Shown here one piece after another: positions 33,989 to 43,458 of a DNA stretch of 49,078 bases. Numbering within the stretch: position 1 is the first letter of the stretch; each line of letters starts with the position of its first letter. The translations under genes were made by a program, and so were the position numbers. Origin of the DNA: Pelosinus sp. (GTDB lineage Bacteria > Bacillota > Negativicutes > DSM-13327); assembly GCA_029239675.1 (NCBI GenBank), contig JARBUM010000030.1, positions 1-49,078 of the forward strand, written 5' to 3'. The notes below the pieces were generated by a model. That model had not been told where the DNA came from. It searched no databases and saw only the letters and a list, made by a program, of their open reading frames with translations.

Positions 33989-35320
33989 TCACCTCGCACA
34001 GCCTTTCTCAAATTCAGTAAATCCAGCCACCATGCCTTCCATTAATTCATCAGCTTGGTCTTTTGTAATAATAAGTGGTGGTGCTAAAAGGAATTGATCA
34101 CCATTTTCTCCATCAGCATTCCCATTACCAGGATATACAATCACCCCATGTTTCATCAAGGTAACAGTTAATTTTTCTGCCATACCCATAGAAACAGGGA
34201 ACGGCTCTCTTGTCACTTTGTCTTTAACAATTTCTACGCCTAACATGAGTCCTTTGCCTCGTACATCTCCGACAAAAGCAAAGTGCAGCAATTTTTCTTT
34301 CATTTGTGCCAGCAGGTACTCTCCTATCTTGCGAGAATTTTCCACTATGTTATCCTCTTTTAAAGTCTCCACTACAGCTAAAGCTACGGCCGCTGATAAG
34401 GGATTACCACCATAGGTATGCCCATGAACAAATACACCTGTACCTTGTTTAAAAGCACTATATATTTCGTCCTTAACAATCACTCCTCCTAACGGTGAGT
34501 ATCCTGCACTCATACCTTTTGCTACACAAATCATATCTGGCGTGACGCCCCAATCTTCAATACTGAACATAGAGCCTGTGCGTCCAAAGCCTGCCATAAC
34601 TTCATCATCGATAAACAAGATATCATGATGATCACAAATCTGTCTAATGATTTTAAAATAATCTTTGTGAGGAACAATAGCACCACAAGCTGCGCCACCT
34701 ACGGATTCAGCAATAAAAGCGGCAACATTATCTGCTCCTTCCAGCTTAATAGCCCTATCTAAATCCAAGGCACAATCCACCTCACAAGTATCTTGACTTT
34801 TACCAAAGGGACAGCGGTAGCAGTAAGCAGGAGCAATGTGAGGAAAGTTCAATAAAAGGGGTGTATATTTCTTCCGCCGTTTATCTCCAGTCATGGATAA
34901 GGCACCAATGGTGTTGCCATGAAAACTTTTCCAGCGAGAGATAATTCGATACTTGCCGGATTTTCCATCCCGTTCCATATAGTATTGTCGGGCCATTTTC
35001 AACGCTGATTCCGTTGCCTCAGAGCCACCAGAGACCAGATATAATTTATTCAAAGAACCTGGCGCTAAACTCGCCACCAAATCTGCCAATTCCTGAATAG
35101 GCTTGGAAGTCCAACGGGATAAATGGCTAAAGGCCACACTCTGTGCTTGCTTTAACATGGCATCAATGATGCGTGGATGAGCATGGCCTAAGTTTGATAC
35201 GGCTGCCCCTGAGCAGGCATCAATGTACTTATTCCCTGCCTTATCATACAAATAAATTCCCTCACCGCGATCTACTTCAATATATTGCTTGTTTACATTA
35301 CGATAAAATACATTACTCAT
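33989..35320 (-). CDS. class III PLP-dependent aminotransferase
   Basis: A 443-residue omega-/beta-type aminotransferase (fold type I, class III). 'LYLVSGGSEATESALKMARQ' binds the cofactor phosphate, 'SFHGNTIGALSMTG' follows, 'LFIDDEVMAGFGRTG' holds the cofactor Asp, and the PLP-binding Lys is in CVAKGMSAGYSPLGG. Four Cys in 'YCYRCPFGKSQDTCEVDC' form a cluster not general in the class but seen in some gene neighbours of this pathway type. The ATG overlaps the CoA-transferase B stop by 4 bp. Together with BKACE it could deaminate a beta-amino acid to the beta-keto acid that is then cleaved; this is inference from operon order. Confidence 0.92.
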   Translation of the reverse strand: MSNVFYRNVNKQYIEVDRGEGIYLYDKAGNKYIDACSGAAVSNLGHAHPRIIDAMLKQAQSVAFSHLSRWTSKPIQELADLVASLAPGSLNKLYLVSGGSEATESALKMARQYYMERDGKSGKYRIISRWKSFHGNTIGALSMTGDKRRKKYTPLLLNFPHIAPAYCYRCPFGKSQDTCEVDCALDLDRAIKLEGADNVAAFIAESVGGAACGAIVPHKDYFKIIRQICDHHDILFIDDEVMAGFGRTGSMFSIEDWGVTPDMICVAKGMSAGYSPLGGVIVKDEIYSAFKQGTGVFVHGHTYGGNPLSAAVALAVVETLKEDNIVENSRKIGEYLLAQMKEKLLHFAFVGDVRGKGLMLGVEIVKDKVTREPFPVSMGMAEKLTVTLMKHGVIVYPGNGNADGENGDQFLLAPPLIITKDQADELMEGMVAGFTEFEKGCAR

Positions 35321-36000
35321 CTTTCCTTGCTCCCTTCTTCACCGAAAATAGGAATATGGCCTGTTGGTAAAATCAGCTTTGCATCCGTACAAGAAATTAC
35401 TTGTTCCACAGTAATGTCCTCGCCAATTTCAAGCAAATATAGTCCATCTGAATGAACTGCAATCACTGCCATGTCTGTAATAATTAAATCTACTTCTTCC
35501 TTTGCTGTTAAAGGCATTGTACATTCCTTAACAATTTTGGGCGAGCCATCTTTATTCACATGCTCCATGGCAATAATTACTTTTTTTGCACCTGTAACTA
35601 AATCCATGGCACCTCCCATACCTGTGACTTTTTTGCCTGGTACCATCCAATTCGCCAAGTTACCTTTTTGATCTACCTCTAATGCACCGAGTACTGTCGT
35701 ATCCACATGCCCACCACGAATAATTGCAAAGGACGTGGCACTATCGAAACAACATCCATTTGCTAAGATACTCGCAGGTTTTCCTCCAGCATTGATCAAG
35801 TCTTTATCTTCTTTTCCAGACTCTGGTTCTGAGCCAATACCTAGAAAACCATTCTCAGAATGAAGAATAATCGAAACCCCCTGAGGCAGGTAATTTGCAA
35901 CTAAAGTAGGCAAACCAATACCTAAATTGACAACTTCACCATTTTTAAGTTCTTGAGCAACTCGCCTTGCCACACGAACACGCTTATCGATCTCTGCCAT
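35317..36000 (-). CDS. 3-oxoacid CoA-transferase, subunit B
   Basis: A 227-residue AtoA/ScoB-type subunit. The catalytic Glu lies in 'ILHSENGFLGIG' (about 46-57), preceded by 'VNLGIGLPTLVANYLP', and 'GGHVDTTVLGALEVDQKGN' and 'GMGGAMDLVTGAKKVI' follow. It forms the active CoA-transferase with subunit A, whose stop it overlaps by 17 bp. GAGGAGATAT precedes the ATG. In context it would transfer CoA to acetoacetate released by BKACE. Confidence 0.95.
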   Translation of the reverse strand: MAEIDKRVRVARRVAQELKNGEVVNLGIGLPTLVANYLPQGVSIILHSENGFLGIGSEPESGKEDKDLINAGGKPASILANGCCFDSATSFAIIRGGHVDTTVLGALEVDQKGNLANWMVPGKKVTGMGGAMDLVTGAKKVIIAMEHVNKDGSPKIVKECTMPLTAKEEVDLIITDMAVIAVHSDGLYLLEIGEDITVEQVISCTDAKLILPTGHIPIFGEEGSKER

Positions 36001-36655
36001 GCTCTATATCTCCTCTGACCAAAAAATCTACAAAAATTCCTGGTGTCATCACTTGATCCGGATCAATAGTTCCTACAGGAACTATTTCTTCCACCTCAGC
36101 AATTACTATTTTTGCAGCTGTTGCCATAATCGGATTAAAATTTCTGGCGCAACGGCGATAGACTAAATTCCCGCTAGTGTCGGCCTGATATGCTTTGATA
36201 AATGCCACATCAGCGGACAAAGGAAGTTCCAATAGGTAGGTCCTGTCATAAATGGTAATTTCTCGCTTTCCTTGTGCGGCCACTGTTCCCACACCTGTAG
36301 GAGTTAAAAATCCCCCCAAACCGGCTCCTGCCGCGCGAATTTGTTCAGCCAGTGTTCCCTGTGGTACTAAAATAACTTCTACTTCGCCTGATTCCATACA
36401 TTGACTATAAGCTGGGTGTCCTCCTACATAAGAGGTATACACCTTAGCTAATTGCTTATGATCTTGCAATTTTCCAATTCCTTTGCCTACAAAGCCTGTA
36501 TCATTGGAAATAACCGTTAACCTGCTAACACCTTTTTCAACCAGGGCTTCTACCAATCCTTCTGGTGTTCCTACATTCAGAAAACCGCCAATCATTACTG
36601 ACATACCTTCTGAAATACTCTCTACTGCCTCTTTAGCTGTACAGATTTTCGCCAT
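35984..36655 (-). CDS. 3-oxoacid CoA-transferase, subunit A
   Basis: A 223-residue AtoD/ScoA-type subunit with 'GMSVMIGGFLNVGTPEGLVE' near the N-terminus and the conserved 'GAGLGGFLTPTGVGT' loop (about 110-124). The start is ATG 36653-36655, which follows GGAGGG; an upstream ATG would add 18 Arg/Lys-rich residues not found in the family. First gene of the minus-strand operon, divergent from the LysR regulator across about 140 bp. Confidence 0.95.
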   Translation of the reverse strand: MAKICTAKEAVESISEGMSVMIGGFLNVGTPEGLVEALVEKGVSRLTVISNDTGFVGKGIGKLQDHKQLAKVYTSYVGGHPAYSQCMESGEVEVILVPQGTLAEQIRAAGAGLGGFLTPTGVGTVAAQGKREITIYDRTYLLELPLSADVAFIKAYQADTSGNLVYRRCARNFNPIMATAAKIVIAEVEEIVPVGTIDPDQVMTPGIFVDFLVRGDIEHGRDR

Positions 36656-36796
36656 ACTTTCCCTCCGCTTCCTACCTCTTGCATCTTTTCTGGACTTATC
36701 ATTGCCCATAGTATATCATCTAATTATAATCGTTAAAAATCATTGGTTTGTATCGTTTCGATCATTTTTAAATATAGATAAAAACGAGGTAATAAC

Positions 36797-37675
36797 ATGG
36801 AATTACGACAATTACAAATCTTTTATACTGCAGCTCAGACACTTAATTTTACAAAAGCTGGTTTAAAACTAGGTTATGCCCAATCCAACATAACAGGCCA
36901 AATTCGTCAACTTGAGGAAGAATTACAAGTAAAATTATTTGAACGTTTGGGTAGAGGAATTCAATTAACTAGTGAGGGACAAAGCTTTTTAAAAAATGCA
37001 GAACAAATATTACATTTATGTCAAATAGCAAAAGAAGAATTTTCTCCCCTAGTTTTTCGCGGAACCATCAGTATCGGTGCGGCTGAGACACTTTGTGTTT
37101 ATCGTCTGCCTAAGATATTAACTGAGTATCGTAAATTATATCCCTTTGTTGAAATCCGAGTTCAAACAGACAGCTGCGAAAATCTTTTCGCTTTAATCAA
37201 AGCGAATACTATTGATGTAGCTTTAGTACTCACCGACAAAATAAAATCTCCCGATCTAGTGGCAGAAACCCTTCATAATGAAACATTGACAATTGTAACT
37301 AGCCCTCTTCACAAGATGGCAAAACAGCAAAAAGTAATACCCCAGGATTTTTCCGGTGAATGTCTTATCCTTACATCTCCTGGATGTGGATATCGTCCAC
37401 TGATTCTTTCTTTATTAAAGAAATATAATGTAAAGACAGGATCTATTATGGAATTCTCTAGTGTGGGAGCAATAAAAGAATGTACGATTTGCGGATTAGG
37501 AGCTGCCATTTTACCAAAAATTACTGTCAAAGATGAATTGGAGCGTGGAAGACTAGTTGAAATAGATTGGAATGGCCCCCACTTGGATGTCAAAACTCAA
37601 TTAATCTATCATCATGAAAAGTGGATAACGCCTGCATTACGAGCATTTTTAGAACTATGTAATTCCATAACATAA
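36797..37675 (+). CDS. LysR-family transcriptional regulator
   Basis: A 292-residue LysR-type regulator: N-terminal HTH 'MELRQLQIFYTAAQTLNFTK' continuing 'AGLKLGYAQSNITGQIRQLE' (Pro/Ser at recognition helix replaced by YAQSNITGQI), then the periplasmic-binding-like effector domain from about residue 90. It is divergent from the CoA-transferase operon, the classic arrangement for a regulator of that operon. The intergenic region has a short dyad ATCG-TTT-CGAT (36752-36762) that may be part of a binding site. Confidence 0.93.
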   Translation: MELRQLQIFYTAAQTLNFTKAGLKLGYAQSNITGQIRQLEEELQVKLFERLGRGIQLTSEGQSFLKNAEQILHLCQIAKEEFSPLVFRGTISIGAAETLCVYRLPKILTEYRKLYPFVEIRVQTDSCENLFALIKANTIDVALVLTDKIKSPDLVAETLHNETLTIVTSPLHKMAKQQKVIPQDFSGECLILTSPGCGYRPLILSLLKKYNVKTGSIMEFSSVGAIKECTICGLGAAILPKITVKDELERGRLVEIDWNGPHLDVKTQLIYHHEKWITPALRAFLELCNSIT

Positions 37676-37676
37676 T

Positions 37677-37722
37677 AGCAAGAGACTGAAATCAACTCTT
37701 ATCTTGATTTCAGTCTCTTGCT
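37677..37722. terminator. bidirectional intrinsic terminator
   Basis: A perfect 19-bp stem (37677-37695 and 37704-37722; AGCAAGAGACTGAAATCAA) with an 8-nt loop, between the LysR gene and the convergent lipoprotein gene. Confidence 0.85.
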
Positions 37723-37740
37723 TGTACATATACTATTAGG

Positions 37741-38673
37741 TTAACGAAATTCTTGAATTGCCTTTTTCCTATATTCATCGACTTCCTGGGTTAAAATATA
37801 ATTATTTTTCTTTACAAGGGTCAGATATTCTGTCATCACTGTAGTAAAGCTACCACTACCATCCCATGTAGAGCTCAAATATGTTTTTTTAGCTGCTGGA
37901 ACCATTTGCTTATCTTCATATTGGAACAAGGGTGTATTATTCGTTCCATATAGTGCAAAAACAAGATACCTTTTGAGTAACAGCTTCACATCTTCTGCTT
38001 TAGAAGATTCGTTATACGTCTTCAAAAACTGCTCCTGACTTATGGCTCGCTTAACGATTTCCTCCCATCCTATCATAAGGCCAGCATCTTTAGCCGGAGT
38101 TTTATCCGACTCTACTGCCATAATATCGATATAAGCAGCAATGTCTGGCGTTACATTAGAACGATACTGCTTATACTGAGAATAATCGAGCACGGGAAAA
38201 TAAAAACCTTCTGCTGTTTCAATTTTAAAACCATTGTTCTTTGTTTCCAGCAATATTTTTTTTATATCCTTATCTTGAATCCCGTTTAAATAAACATCCG
38301 TTAGATCTCCCTTGAAATCTTTTGCCAATCTTTTTTGGATAGCATCCTCTTCGTATGTGCCTTGCATCTTAGATAATACATTTTTTTGCTTATTTTCAAG
38401 GGAAATCAGCATAGTGGATGCGCTTTGTGGAGTAACAGCAGACATTTTTTGACTAATAAATTGCAATGCTTCCCCTAGTTCACTATTATCCTTTTGCAGT
38501 AATGCATTAAATTCATCCATAATGGCCTTATCCTTATTAATACGATTTTCCTCCACTACTTGATTACTTGTTTCGTTCAGCTTTTTCCCAGAATCAGTGC
38601 AGCCACTTAAGGATATAAACAACATTAGCATTATAATACTAACAACAATGTTCTTCTTAAATGAATTTGTCAT
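37741..38673 (-). CDS. lipoprotein of unknown function
   Basis: A 310-residue exported lipoprotein. The signal peptide 'FKKNIVVSIIMLMLFISLSG' ends at lipobox LSGC. The mature part is Lys/Glu/Asn/Gln-rich and looks mostly helical, with no known domain that I recognise. ATG 38673 lies 5 nt after AGAGGTGA; an upstream GTG lies inside that site. It is a single-gene unit. Its size and style resemble surface lipoproteins specific to the clade. Confidence 0.75.
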   Translation of the reverse strand: MTNSFKKNIVVSIIMLMLFISLSGCTDSGKKLNETSNQVVEENRINKDKAIMDEFNALLQKDNSELGEALQFISQKMSAVTPQSASTMLISLENKQKNVLSKMQGTYEEDAIQKRLAKDFKGDLTDVYLNGIQDKDIKKILLETKNNGFKIETAEGFYFPVLDYSQYKQYRSNVTPDIAAYIDIMAVESDKTPAKDAGLMIGWEEIVKRAISQEQFLKTYNESSKAEDVKLLLKRYLVFALYGTNNTPLFQYEDKQMVPAAKKTYLSSTWDGSGSFTTVMTEYLTLVKKNNYILTQEVDEYRKKAIQEFR

Positions 38674-38758
38674 GGTAGTCACCTCTGCCTTTCAAGCTTG
38701 TTATCATAAATTTTAACGCCTGCCTACTTAAAATGCAACTTCATTAAAATGGTATTTG

Positions 38759-38810
38759 AAAAGTGAGGTCATGCTTAACTGATAACGCAGTTAAGCATGA
38801 CCTCACTTTT
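38759..38810. terminator. intrinsic terminator, 23-bp stem
   Basis: Arms 38759-38781 and 38788-38810 (core AGTGAGGTCATGCTTAACTG) pair perfectly around a 6-nt loop. It terminates the GGDEF/HD-GYP gene on the minus strand. Confidence 0.88.
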
Positions 38811-38819
38811 CTTTTAAAT

Positions 38820-40457
38820 TTAATTGATACTAATAAAAGCTTCAACTAATTCTGGATCAAATTGAGTTCCTGCATGTTTTTGCAATTCCTCAATAGCTGT
38901 ACCATGACTCATAGCCATTCTATATGGCCGGTCACTTGTCATCGCATCATAACTATCTACAATTGCCAAAAGACGACATTCAAAAGGAATATCAGCACCT
39001 TGTAATTTAAGAGGATATCCTTCACCATTCCACCATTCATGATGCCTCAAAATCCAATCAGCAATTGGCAATAGATCCGCTGCTGCACGAGCAATACGAT
39101 AACCGATTTCACAGTGTCTTTGCATCTCTTCTTTTTCTATTTCCGTTAATGATCCTGGTTTTTTAAGAATTTCATCTGCAATACCAATTTTCCCAATATC
39201 ATGAAATTTTGCAAACAAGCGTAGATCTGACATAGATGATTCCGCCACACCAGCTGCTTTTGCTAATGCAACAACCAATCTTTGTATGCGTTCACCATGA
39301 CTCCCCGTAATATGATCCCGAGCAGCAAGCATTTCCTTAACGCTTTGAATCATAGATCGATTGTTATTAGTATGATGAAATAATTTTTCCCTATACATTT
39401 TGTTTTCCGCTTCTAAAATGAGTCCTTCCATGGATTTGTCAATCTCTTTTGAATATGCATATCCAATAGACATCTGCAGATTTACTAAAGAAGGATTGTT
39501 AATCTCATTATCTTTCTGTACATTATCATGAATCCTTTGATAATAAGTTTCTAAATCTTCTGGAGAAGCATCCTGCATTATAACAATATATTCATCTCCT
39601 CCAGTACGGAAAATAGAAGTATCTTGCGGAAAAGAGGCTTGCAAGACCTGAGCTGCTCTAACGATCATAAGATCTCCTTGAGAATGACCAATGGTATCAT
39701 TTACGAATTTTAACCCATCAATATCAATCACATATGTTGCGACTTCTACATCTTTACTATCCCCTAATCTTACTAACTCCATTTCAAAAAAGGTACGGTT
39801 ATAAAGTCCGGTTAAAATATCATGGTAGCTAAGATATTCTAAATGACTCTGAACCTCTTCACTTTCCTGCAAATATTTTTTGGCTAACTGATGTTCTTCG
39901 TTATAATACTTTAATATTACAGTAAATAACAAGGAATTCGTAACAATAGAAGTGATCAGGGCAATAGAGACATCAATATATTTTACCGTAACAGTCGGGT
40001 AACCTGTTACCAAATAGGGATGTACATATTCTATAATCACAAGTACTAAGGCCATAAGTGTTAATATAGCAGTAAGTATGAACCTTTTATAGCCTTTCAA
40101 TAATATGACTCCCATTGGTGAGAAGAGCATCATATAAAATGGAACACGACCCTCAGTTCCGCCACTTGCAAACCAAACACAAGGCATAACAGCAGCAGCC
40201 AAGAAAAGCGATAAACAAATACACAAATCATATTTCTTTTTAACTATAGACAAATAATAAACTCCCGCTAAAACAAGACCAATCGTTATGCATGCTGTGA
40301 TTGAGAAGTGGTTTAATCCAAGCAACCAACTGATCATAACGCTCCAAAAGGATATGAAAACACCAAAGAGAAGAATCACATTCAAGATGCGATGCTGCAT
40401 AGAAAACTGTGATTTATCACCGATTAATTGACACGATTTCAAAGAAACATCCCTCAT
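38820..40457 (-). CDS. GGDEF and HD-GYP domain protein (c-di-GMP turnover)
   Basis: A 545-residue membrane protein. Six to seven membrane helices occupy residues about 25-185, a coiled linker follows, then a GGDEF domain (about 208-365, active-site GGDEY 286-290 with DIDGLKFVND), and an HD-GYP domain (about 370-545) with FHDIGK (His419-Asp420) and HHEWWNGEGYP. HD-GYP domains hydrolyse c-di-GMP; Asn for Asp in the HHExxD/N position is a frequent variant. GGDEY rather than GGDEF leaves synthase activity uncertain. The ATG at 40457 has no clear ribosome binding site; a TTG at 40440-40442 preceded by GAGGGATG is an alternative. Confidence 0.9.
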   Translation of the reverse strand: MRDVSLKSCQLIGDKSQFSMQHRILNVILLFGVFISFWSVMISWLLGLNHFSITACITIGLVLAGVYYLSIVKKKYDLCICLSLFLAAAVMPCVWFASGGTEGRVPFYMMLFSPMGVILLKGYKRFILTAILTLMALVLVIIEYVHPYLVTGYPTVTVKYIDVSIALITSIVTNSLLFTVILKYYNEEHQLAKKYLQESEEVQSHLEYLSYHDILTGLYNRTFFEMELVRLGDSKDVEVATYVIDIDGLKFVNDTIGHSQGDLMIVRAAQVLQASFPQDTSIFRTGGDEYIVIMQDASPEDLETYYQRIHDNVQKDNEINNPSLVNLQMSIGYAYSKEIDKSMEGLILEAENKMYREKLFHHTNNNRSMIQSVKEMLAARDHITGSHGERIQRLVVALAKAAGVAESSMSDLRLFAKFHDIGKIGIADEILKKPGSLTEIEKEEMQRHCEIGYRIARAAADLLPIADWILRHHEWWNGEGYPLKLQGADIPFECRLLAIVDSYDAMTSDRPYRMAMSHGTAIEELQKHAGTQFDPELVEAFISIN

Positions 40458-40569
40458 TTTGACTAATGCTGTAACTTTTTGAATCTATTTGGAAAATTTT
40501 ATCTTAATTTCCATTATATCTTTTTCATTCCTAATTTGGCAACAAATACTTGTCCTACTCTGATCCTTC

Positions 40570-40620
40570 ATAGAAGAAACCTCATCGACCTAGGTTCTAG
40601 GTCGATGAGGTTTCTTCTAT
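40570..40620. terminator. intrinsic terminator, 24-bp stem
   Basis: Arms 40570-40593 and 40597-40620 pair perfectly with a 3-nt loop (core AACCTCATCGACCTAG), 30 bp after the rarD stop on the minus strand. Confidence 0.88.
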
Positions 40621-40650
40621 TACAACTTCTCGCAATCTACCTAGAATTTT

Positions 40651-41595
40651 TTATCCCTTATGCCTTTTTTGCCATGCAAAAGTATCTCCTATAGACGTCT
40701 CAATTTTCGTGAACATTTCTGTCCTAGAAAGTGAAAATATGAATAAAGCCGCCCAAATAAAACAGAAGGAAATAAAATGAACTTCTGTAAATGGTTCATG
40801 GTATAAGAAAACACCTAACATTAGTGCAATTGTAGGCGATAAATATTGAATAAACCCCAACGTTATCAAGGAAAGCTGATTTGCCCCCTTCGCAAACAGC
40901 AATAAAGGGATAGCCGTTATAATACCACTCCCAACCAAAAAAATAGAAGTAGCTGACAATCCGCCAAAGCTTCCAGCACCATGAAAATCTAAATACAGTA
41001 TGTATAAAATAGCAATTGGTGTCATGATGAAAGTCTCTAATGTAATGCTTGTAATCGGTGTGATGTTTGCTACTTTTTTGCATAACCCATAAAACCCAAA
41101 AGAAATGGCTAGTAGCAAAGCGACCCAAGGTACACTTCCAAAACCCATTGTCATATAAAGCACACCACTCCCTGCTAATAACACTGATATTAACTGCCAA
41201 AAGGATAGCCGCTCTTTTAAGATAAAGACTCCTAATAATACACTGAAAAGAGGGTTAATATAATAACCTAGACTTGTCTCAATTACTCGATTATTGTTAA
41301 CTGCCCAAATATAAATAAACCAATTGATACTAATAAAAACAGATCCCATTACTAGACCAATTAATTTTTTAGGCTCATGAACCAATTGATTCATTTCTTC
41401 ATAAAGCTGTTTCTTGCGATTGGCAATAATCACAATGCCCACCATGAAAAGAAAGGACCAAAGAATGCGGTGAGATAAAATTTCGTGGGCTGGCACTTGA
41501 GAAACAAATTTCCAATATACTGGCAATATTCCCCATAAGGAATATGCACCAATTGCTGAAATAATCCCTGTCTTAATATTTTTCCCTTGTTCCAT
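40651..41595 (-). CDS. rarD: RarD/EamA-family transporter
   Basis: A 314-residue protein with ten predicted membrane helices in two EamA repeats. The RarD-type N-terminus 'SLWGILPVYWKFVSQVPAHE' (about 19-38), 'LSHRILWSFLF', 'WAVNNNRVIETSLGYYINPL' and 'LGFIQYLSPTIALMLGVFLY' are characteristic. RarD proteins are linked to chloramphenicol sensitivity and presumed metabolite export; the substrate is not known. GAGGTAA precedes the ATG. It is divergent from the iron-sulfur flavoprotein gene. Confidence 0.92.
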   Translation of the reverse strand: MEQGKNIKTGIISAIGAYSLWGILPVYWKFVSQVPAHEILSHRILWSFLFMVGIVIIANRKKQLYEEMNQLVHEPKKLIGLVMGSVFISINWFIYIWAVNNNRVIETSLGYYINPLFSVLLGVFILKERLSFWQLISVLLAGSGVLYMTMGFGSVPWVALLLAISFGFYGLCKKVANITPITSITLETFIMTPIAILYILYLDFHGAGSFGGLSATSIFLVGSGIITAIPLLLFAKGANQLSLITLGFIQYLSPTIALMLGVFLYHEPFTEVHFISFCFIWAALFIFSLSRTEMFTKIETSIGDTFAWQKRHKG

Positions 41596-41636
41596 TATAA
41601 TTACCTCAATTTCAATTTGCTTTACTTCATTTTTAG

Positions 41637-41659
41637 TATAATCCTTATTCCGATTATAC
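41637..41659. promoter_or_regulatory. inverted repeat between rarD and the flavoprotein gene
   Basis: GTATAATC (41637-41644) and GATTATAC (41652-41659) are inverted copies with 7-bp spacing, 42 bp upstream of rarD. It could be a divergent operator, though it also includes TATAAT-like sequence. Confidence 0.3.
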
Positions 41660-41886
41660 AGTTACTTATTCTCTCAAACCAAAGACTTATTTACAATTCT
41701 CTAACCTACCTCTACTATCTTGCAAGTATTAATTCTACTATAAGATTACTTTCTGGTAAGCATCCTACCAAAAAGTGCGTTCTTGCCATACTCTTGGATT
41801 TACTATACACTAAATTCAAATAAATGGAATCGTCTGGTTTGATTTTCTTAAAACAAAAACACAGACGGTACAATGAGGAGGAACTA

Positions 41887-42522
41887 ATGAAAGTCGTCGC
41901 AATTAATGGAAGTCCAAACAGTAAAGGTAATACCTATTATTCCCTAGAACAAGTGGGGGAAGCGTTAATAGCAGAAGGAATTGAGTTTGAAATTATCCAC
42001 ATTGGTAATAAGATCATCAGAGGCTGCTTGGCCTGTGGAGGCTGTGCTAAAAACCAGAACGAACGCTGTGTTATCCCAAATGATGAAGTCAATGACTGTA
42101 TTCAGAAAATCAAGGAAGCAGACGGCATCCTACTAGGATCCCCTGTGCATTTTTCTGGCATTGCTGGCACAATGAAATCCTTTCTAGACCGTGCTTTTTA
42201 TGTAACAAGCGTAAATGGTGGACTACTTAGACACAAAGTTGGAGCATCTGTAGTGGCAGTCCGACGTTCCGGCGGCGTGGCAACCTTCGATGCTCTAAAC
42301 CACTATATCAATTACGCCGAAATGATTATGCCTGCTTCTAACTACTGGAATGTAATCCATGGTAGGGCACCAGCGGAAGTCAAAGAGGACAATGAGGGAC
42401 AGCAAATTCTCCGAGTTCTAGGCAAGAACATGGCTTGGCTTATGAAAGCATTGGCCGCTGGAAAAACACAGGTACCAGCCATTCCCAAAGAAGATAAGGT
42501 ATTCACAAATTTCATACGATAA
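41887..42522 (+). CDS. iron-sulfur flavoprotein / NADPH-dependent FMN reductase family
   Basis: A 211-residue flavodoxin-like protein. The FMN phosphate loop is 'INGSPNSKGNTYYSLEQ' (about 6-22). A compact cluster motif, CLACGGCAKNQNERC (C-x2-C-x2-C-x7-C, about 49-63), matches the [4Fe-4S] site of the Isf family, and 'GILLGSPVHFSGIAGTMKSF' follows. Isf proteins transfer electrons or reduce quinones/O2 species in anaerobes. ATG 41887 lies 5-6 nt after GAGGAGG; upstream in-frame starts lack a site. A terminator follows. Confidence 0.9.
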   Translation: MKVVAINGSPNSKGNTYYSLEQVGEALIAEGIEFEIIHIGNKIIRGCLACGGCAKNQNERCVIPNDEVNDCIQKIKEADGILLGSPVHFSGIAGTMKSFLDRAFYVTSVNGGLLRHKVGASVVAVRRSGGVATFDALNHYINYAEMIMPASNYWNVIHGRAPAEVKEDNEGQQILRVLGKNMAWLMKALAAGKTQVPAIPKEDKVFTNFIR

Positions 42523-42533
42523 TAAAATCGAAG

Positions 42534-42560
42534 GCTCCTGCAAACTTGATTTGCAGGAGC
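42534..42560 (+). terminator. intrinsic terminator after the flavoprotein gene
   Basis: GCTCCTGCAAA (42534-42544) pairs with TTTGCAGGAGC (42550-42560), loop of 5; TTATCC follows, so the T-tract is weak. Confidence 0.65.
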
Positions 42561-42620
42561 TTATCCATTATAAAAATGACTTGGCTCAGATGAATTGTCT
42601 AACTTATCTGATCCTCCCAC

Positions 42621-43256
42621 CTATCTTTTTGCCAGTGCAAGTTTGATACCGAATGTAATGAGCATTAACCCTGTCACTCTCTGAAAATTAACCTGAAATG
42701 ACGGCCTTCTAAACCAAGTGCGGATATGGTCAAATGCATACGACAAAAACAAAAACCAAAATGTAACAACCAACACAGCAGTAAATCCTAAAATAATCAA
42801 TTGGAGGAAAGGATTTTCTCCAGGAGTAACAAATTGGGGTAAAAGAGTTAAATAAAAAATAGAAGCTTTAGGATTCAATACATTGGTAAGCACTCCCTGA
42901 CCGAAGTACTCTTTATTATCTTTTGTAGTAACGGATAAGTCTTGCTCCCCCAAATCATCTGATGATCTTTCTGTTTGATTCGCCTTCAAAAAAGTAGTAA
43001 TTCCAATATAGAATAGGTATATGGCGCCCACAAACTTAATTGCATTAAATAACGCTGCTGATTGAGCAATAATAGCTGATAATCCTAGGACTACAGCTGT
43101 CGTATGGACGATCAATCCAGAGCCAATTCCCAGTGCGGTAGCCTGCCCCCCTTTTTTGCCTGCGACCAACGTGTTTTTGGTAACTATTGCAAAATCGGCA
43201 CCAGGCAGTATAGCCATTGCCAAAGCCGTTAATAAAAAATAAAAATAATTTTCCAT
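42621..43256 (-). CDS. LysE/RhtB-family exporter
   Basis: A 211-residue membrane protein with six helices and the LysE/RhtB pattern: 'AMAILPGADFAIVTKNTLVA' (about 10-29; PGPD-like PGAD), 'GGQATALGIGSGLIVHTTAV', and 'LNPKASIFYLTLLPQFV' (NPK motif). Members export amino acids such as threonine, homoserine or lysine. The start is ATG 43256, 8 nt after GGGAGG; an upstream start would add eight residues lying in the leader. Confidence 0.92.
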   Translation of the reverse strand: MENYFYFLLTALAMAILPGADFAIVTKNTLVAGKKGGQATALGIGSGLIVHTTAVVLGLSAIIAQSAALFNAIKFVGAIYLFYIGITTFLKANQTERSSDDLGEQDLSVTTKDNKEYFGQGVLTNVLNPKASIFYLTLLPQFVTPGENPFLQLIILGFTAVLVVTFWFLFLSYAFDHIRTWFRRPSFQVNFQRVTGLMLITFGIKLALAKR

Positions 43257-43364
43257 TGCAGAAATCCTCCCTTTACACATATTGCAATAAGTGTATTTAC
43301 TTTAATACTTATGTGTAACAATGTCAATAGAAAATACCTTTAGCGGACTTTAAGAATAATCAAC

Positions 43365-43411
43365 AAAAAATAGGCAAAAAAACATATACGCTGTTTTTTT
43401 GCCTATTTTTT
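43365..43411. terminator. intrinsic terminator
   Basis: A perfect 20-bp stem (43365-43384 and 43392-43411; core TAGGCAAAAAAACA). It follows the peroxiredoxin gene on the minus strand. Confidence 0.75.
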
Positions 43412-43458
43412 ATCTTCAGATAGAATTATTGTTCTGTTTACTATGTAAGTATATAAAT

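Noticed and set aside
41587..41823. Plus-strand 78-codon frame between rarD and the flavoprotein gene
   Set aside because: No ribosome binding site, Leu/Tyr/Ile/Ser low-complexity product, and it overlaps promoter sequence for two divergent genes.
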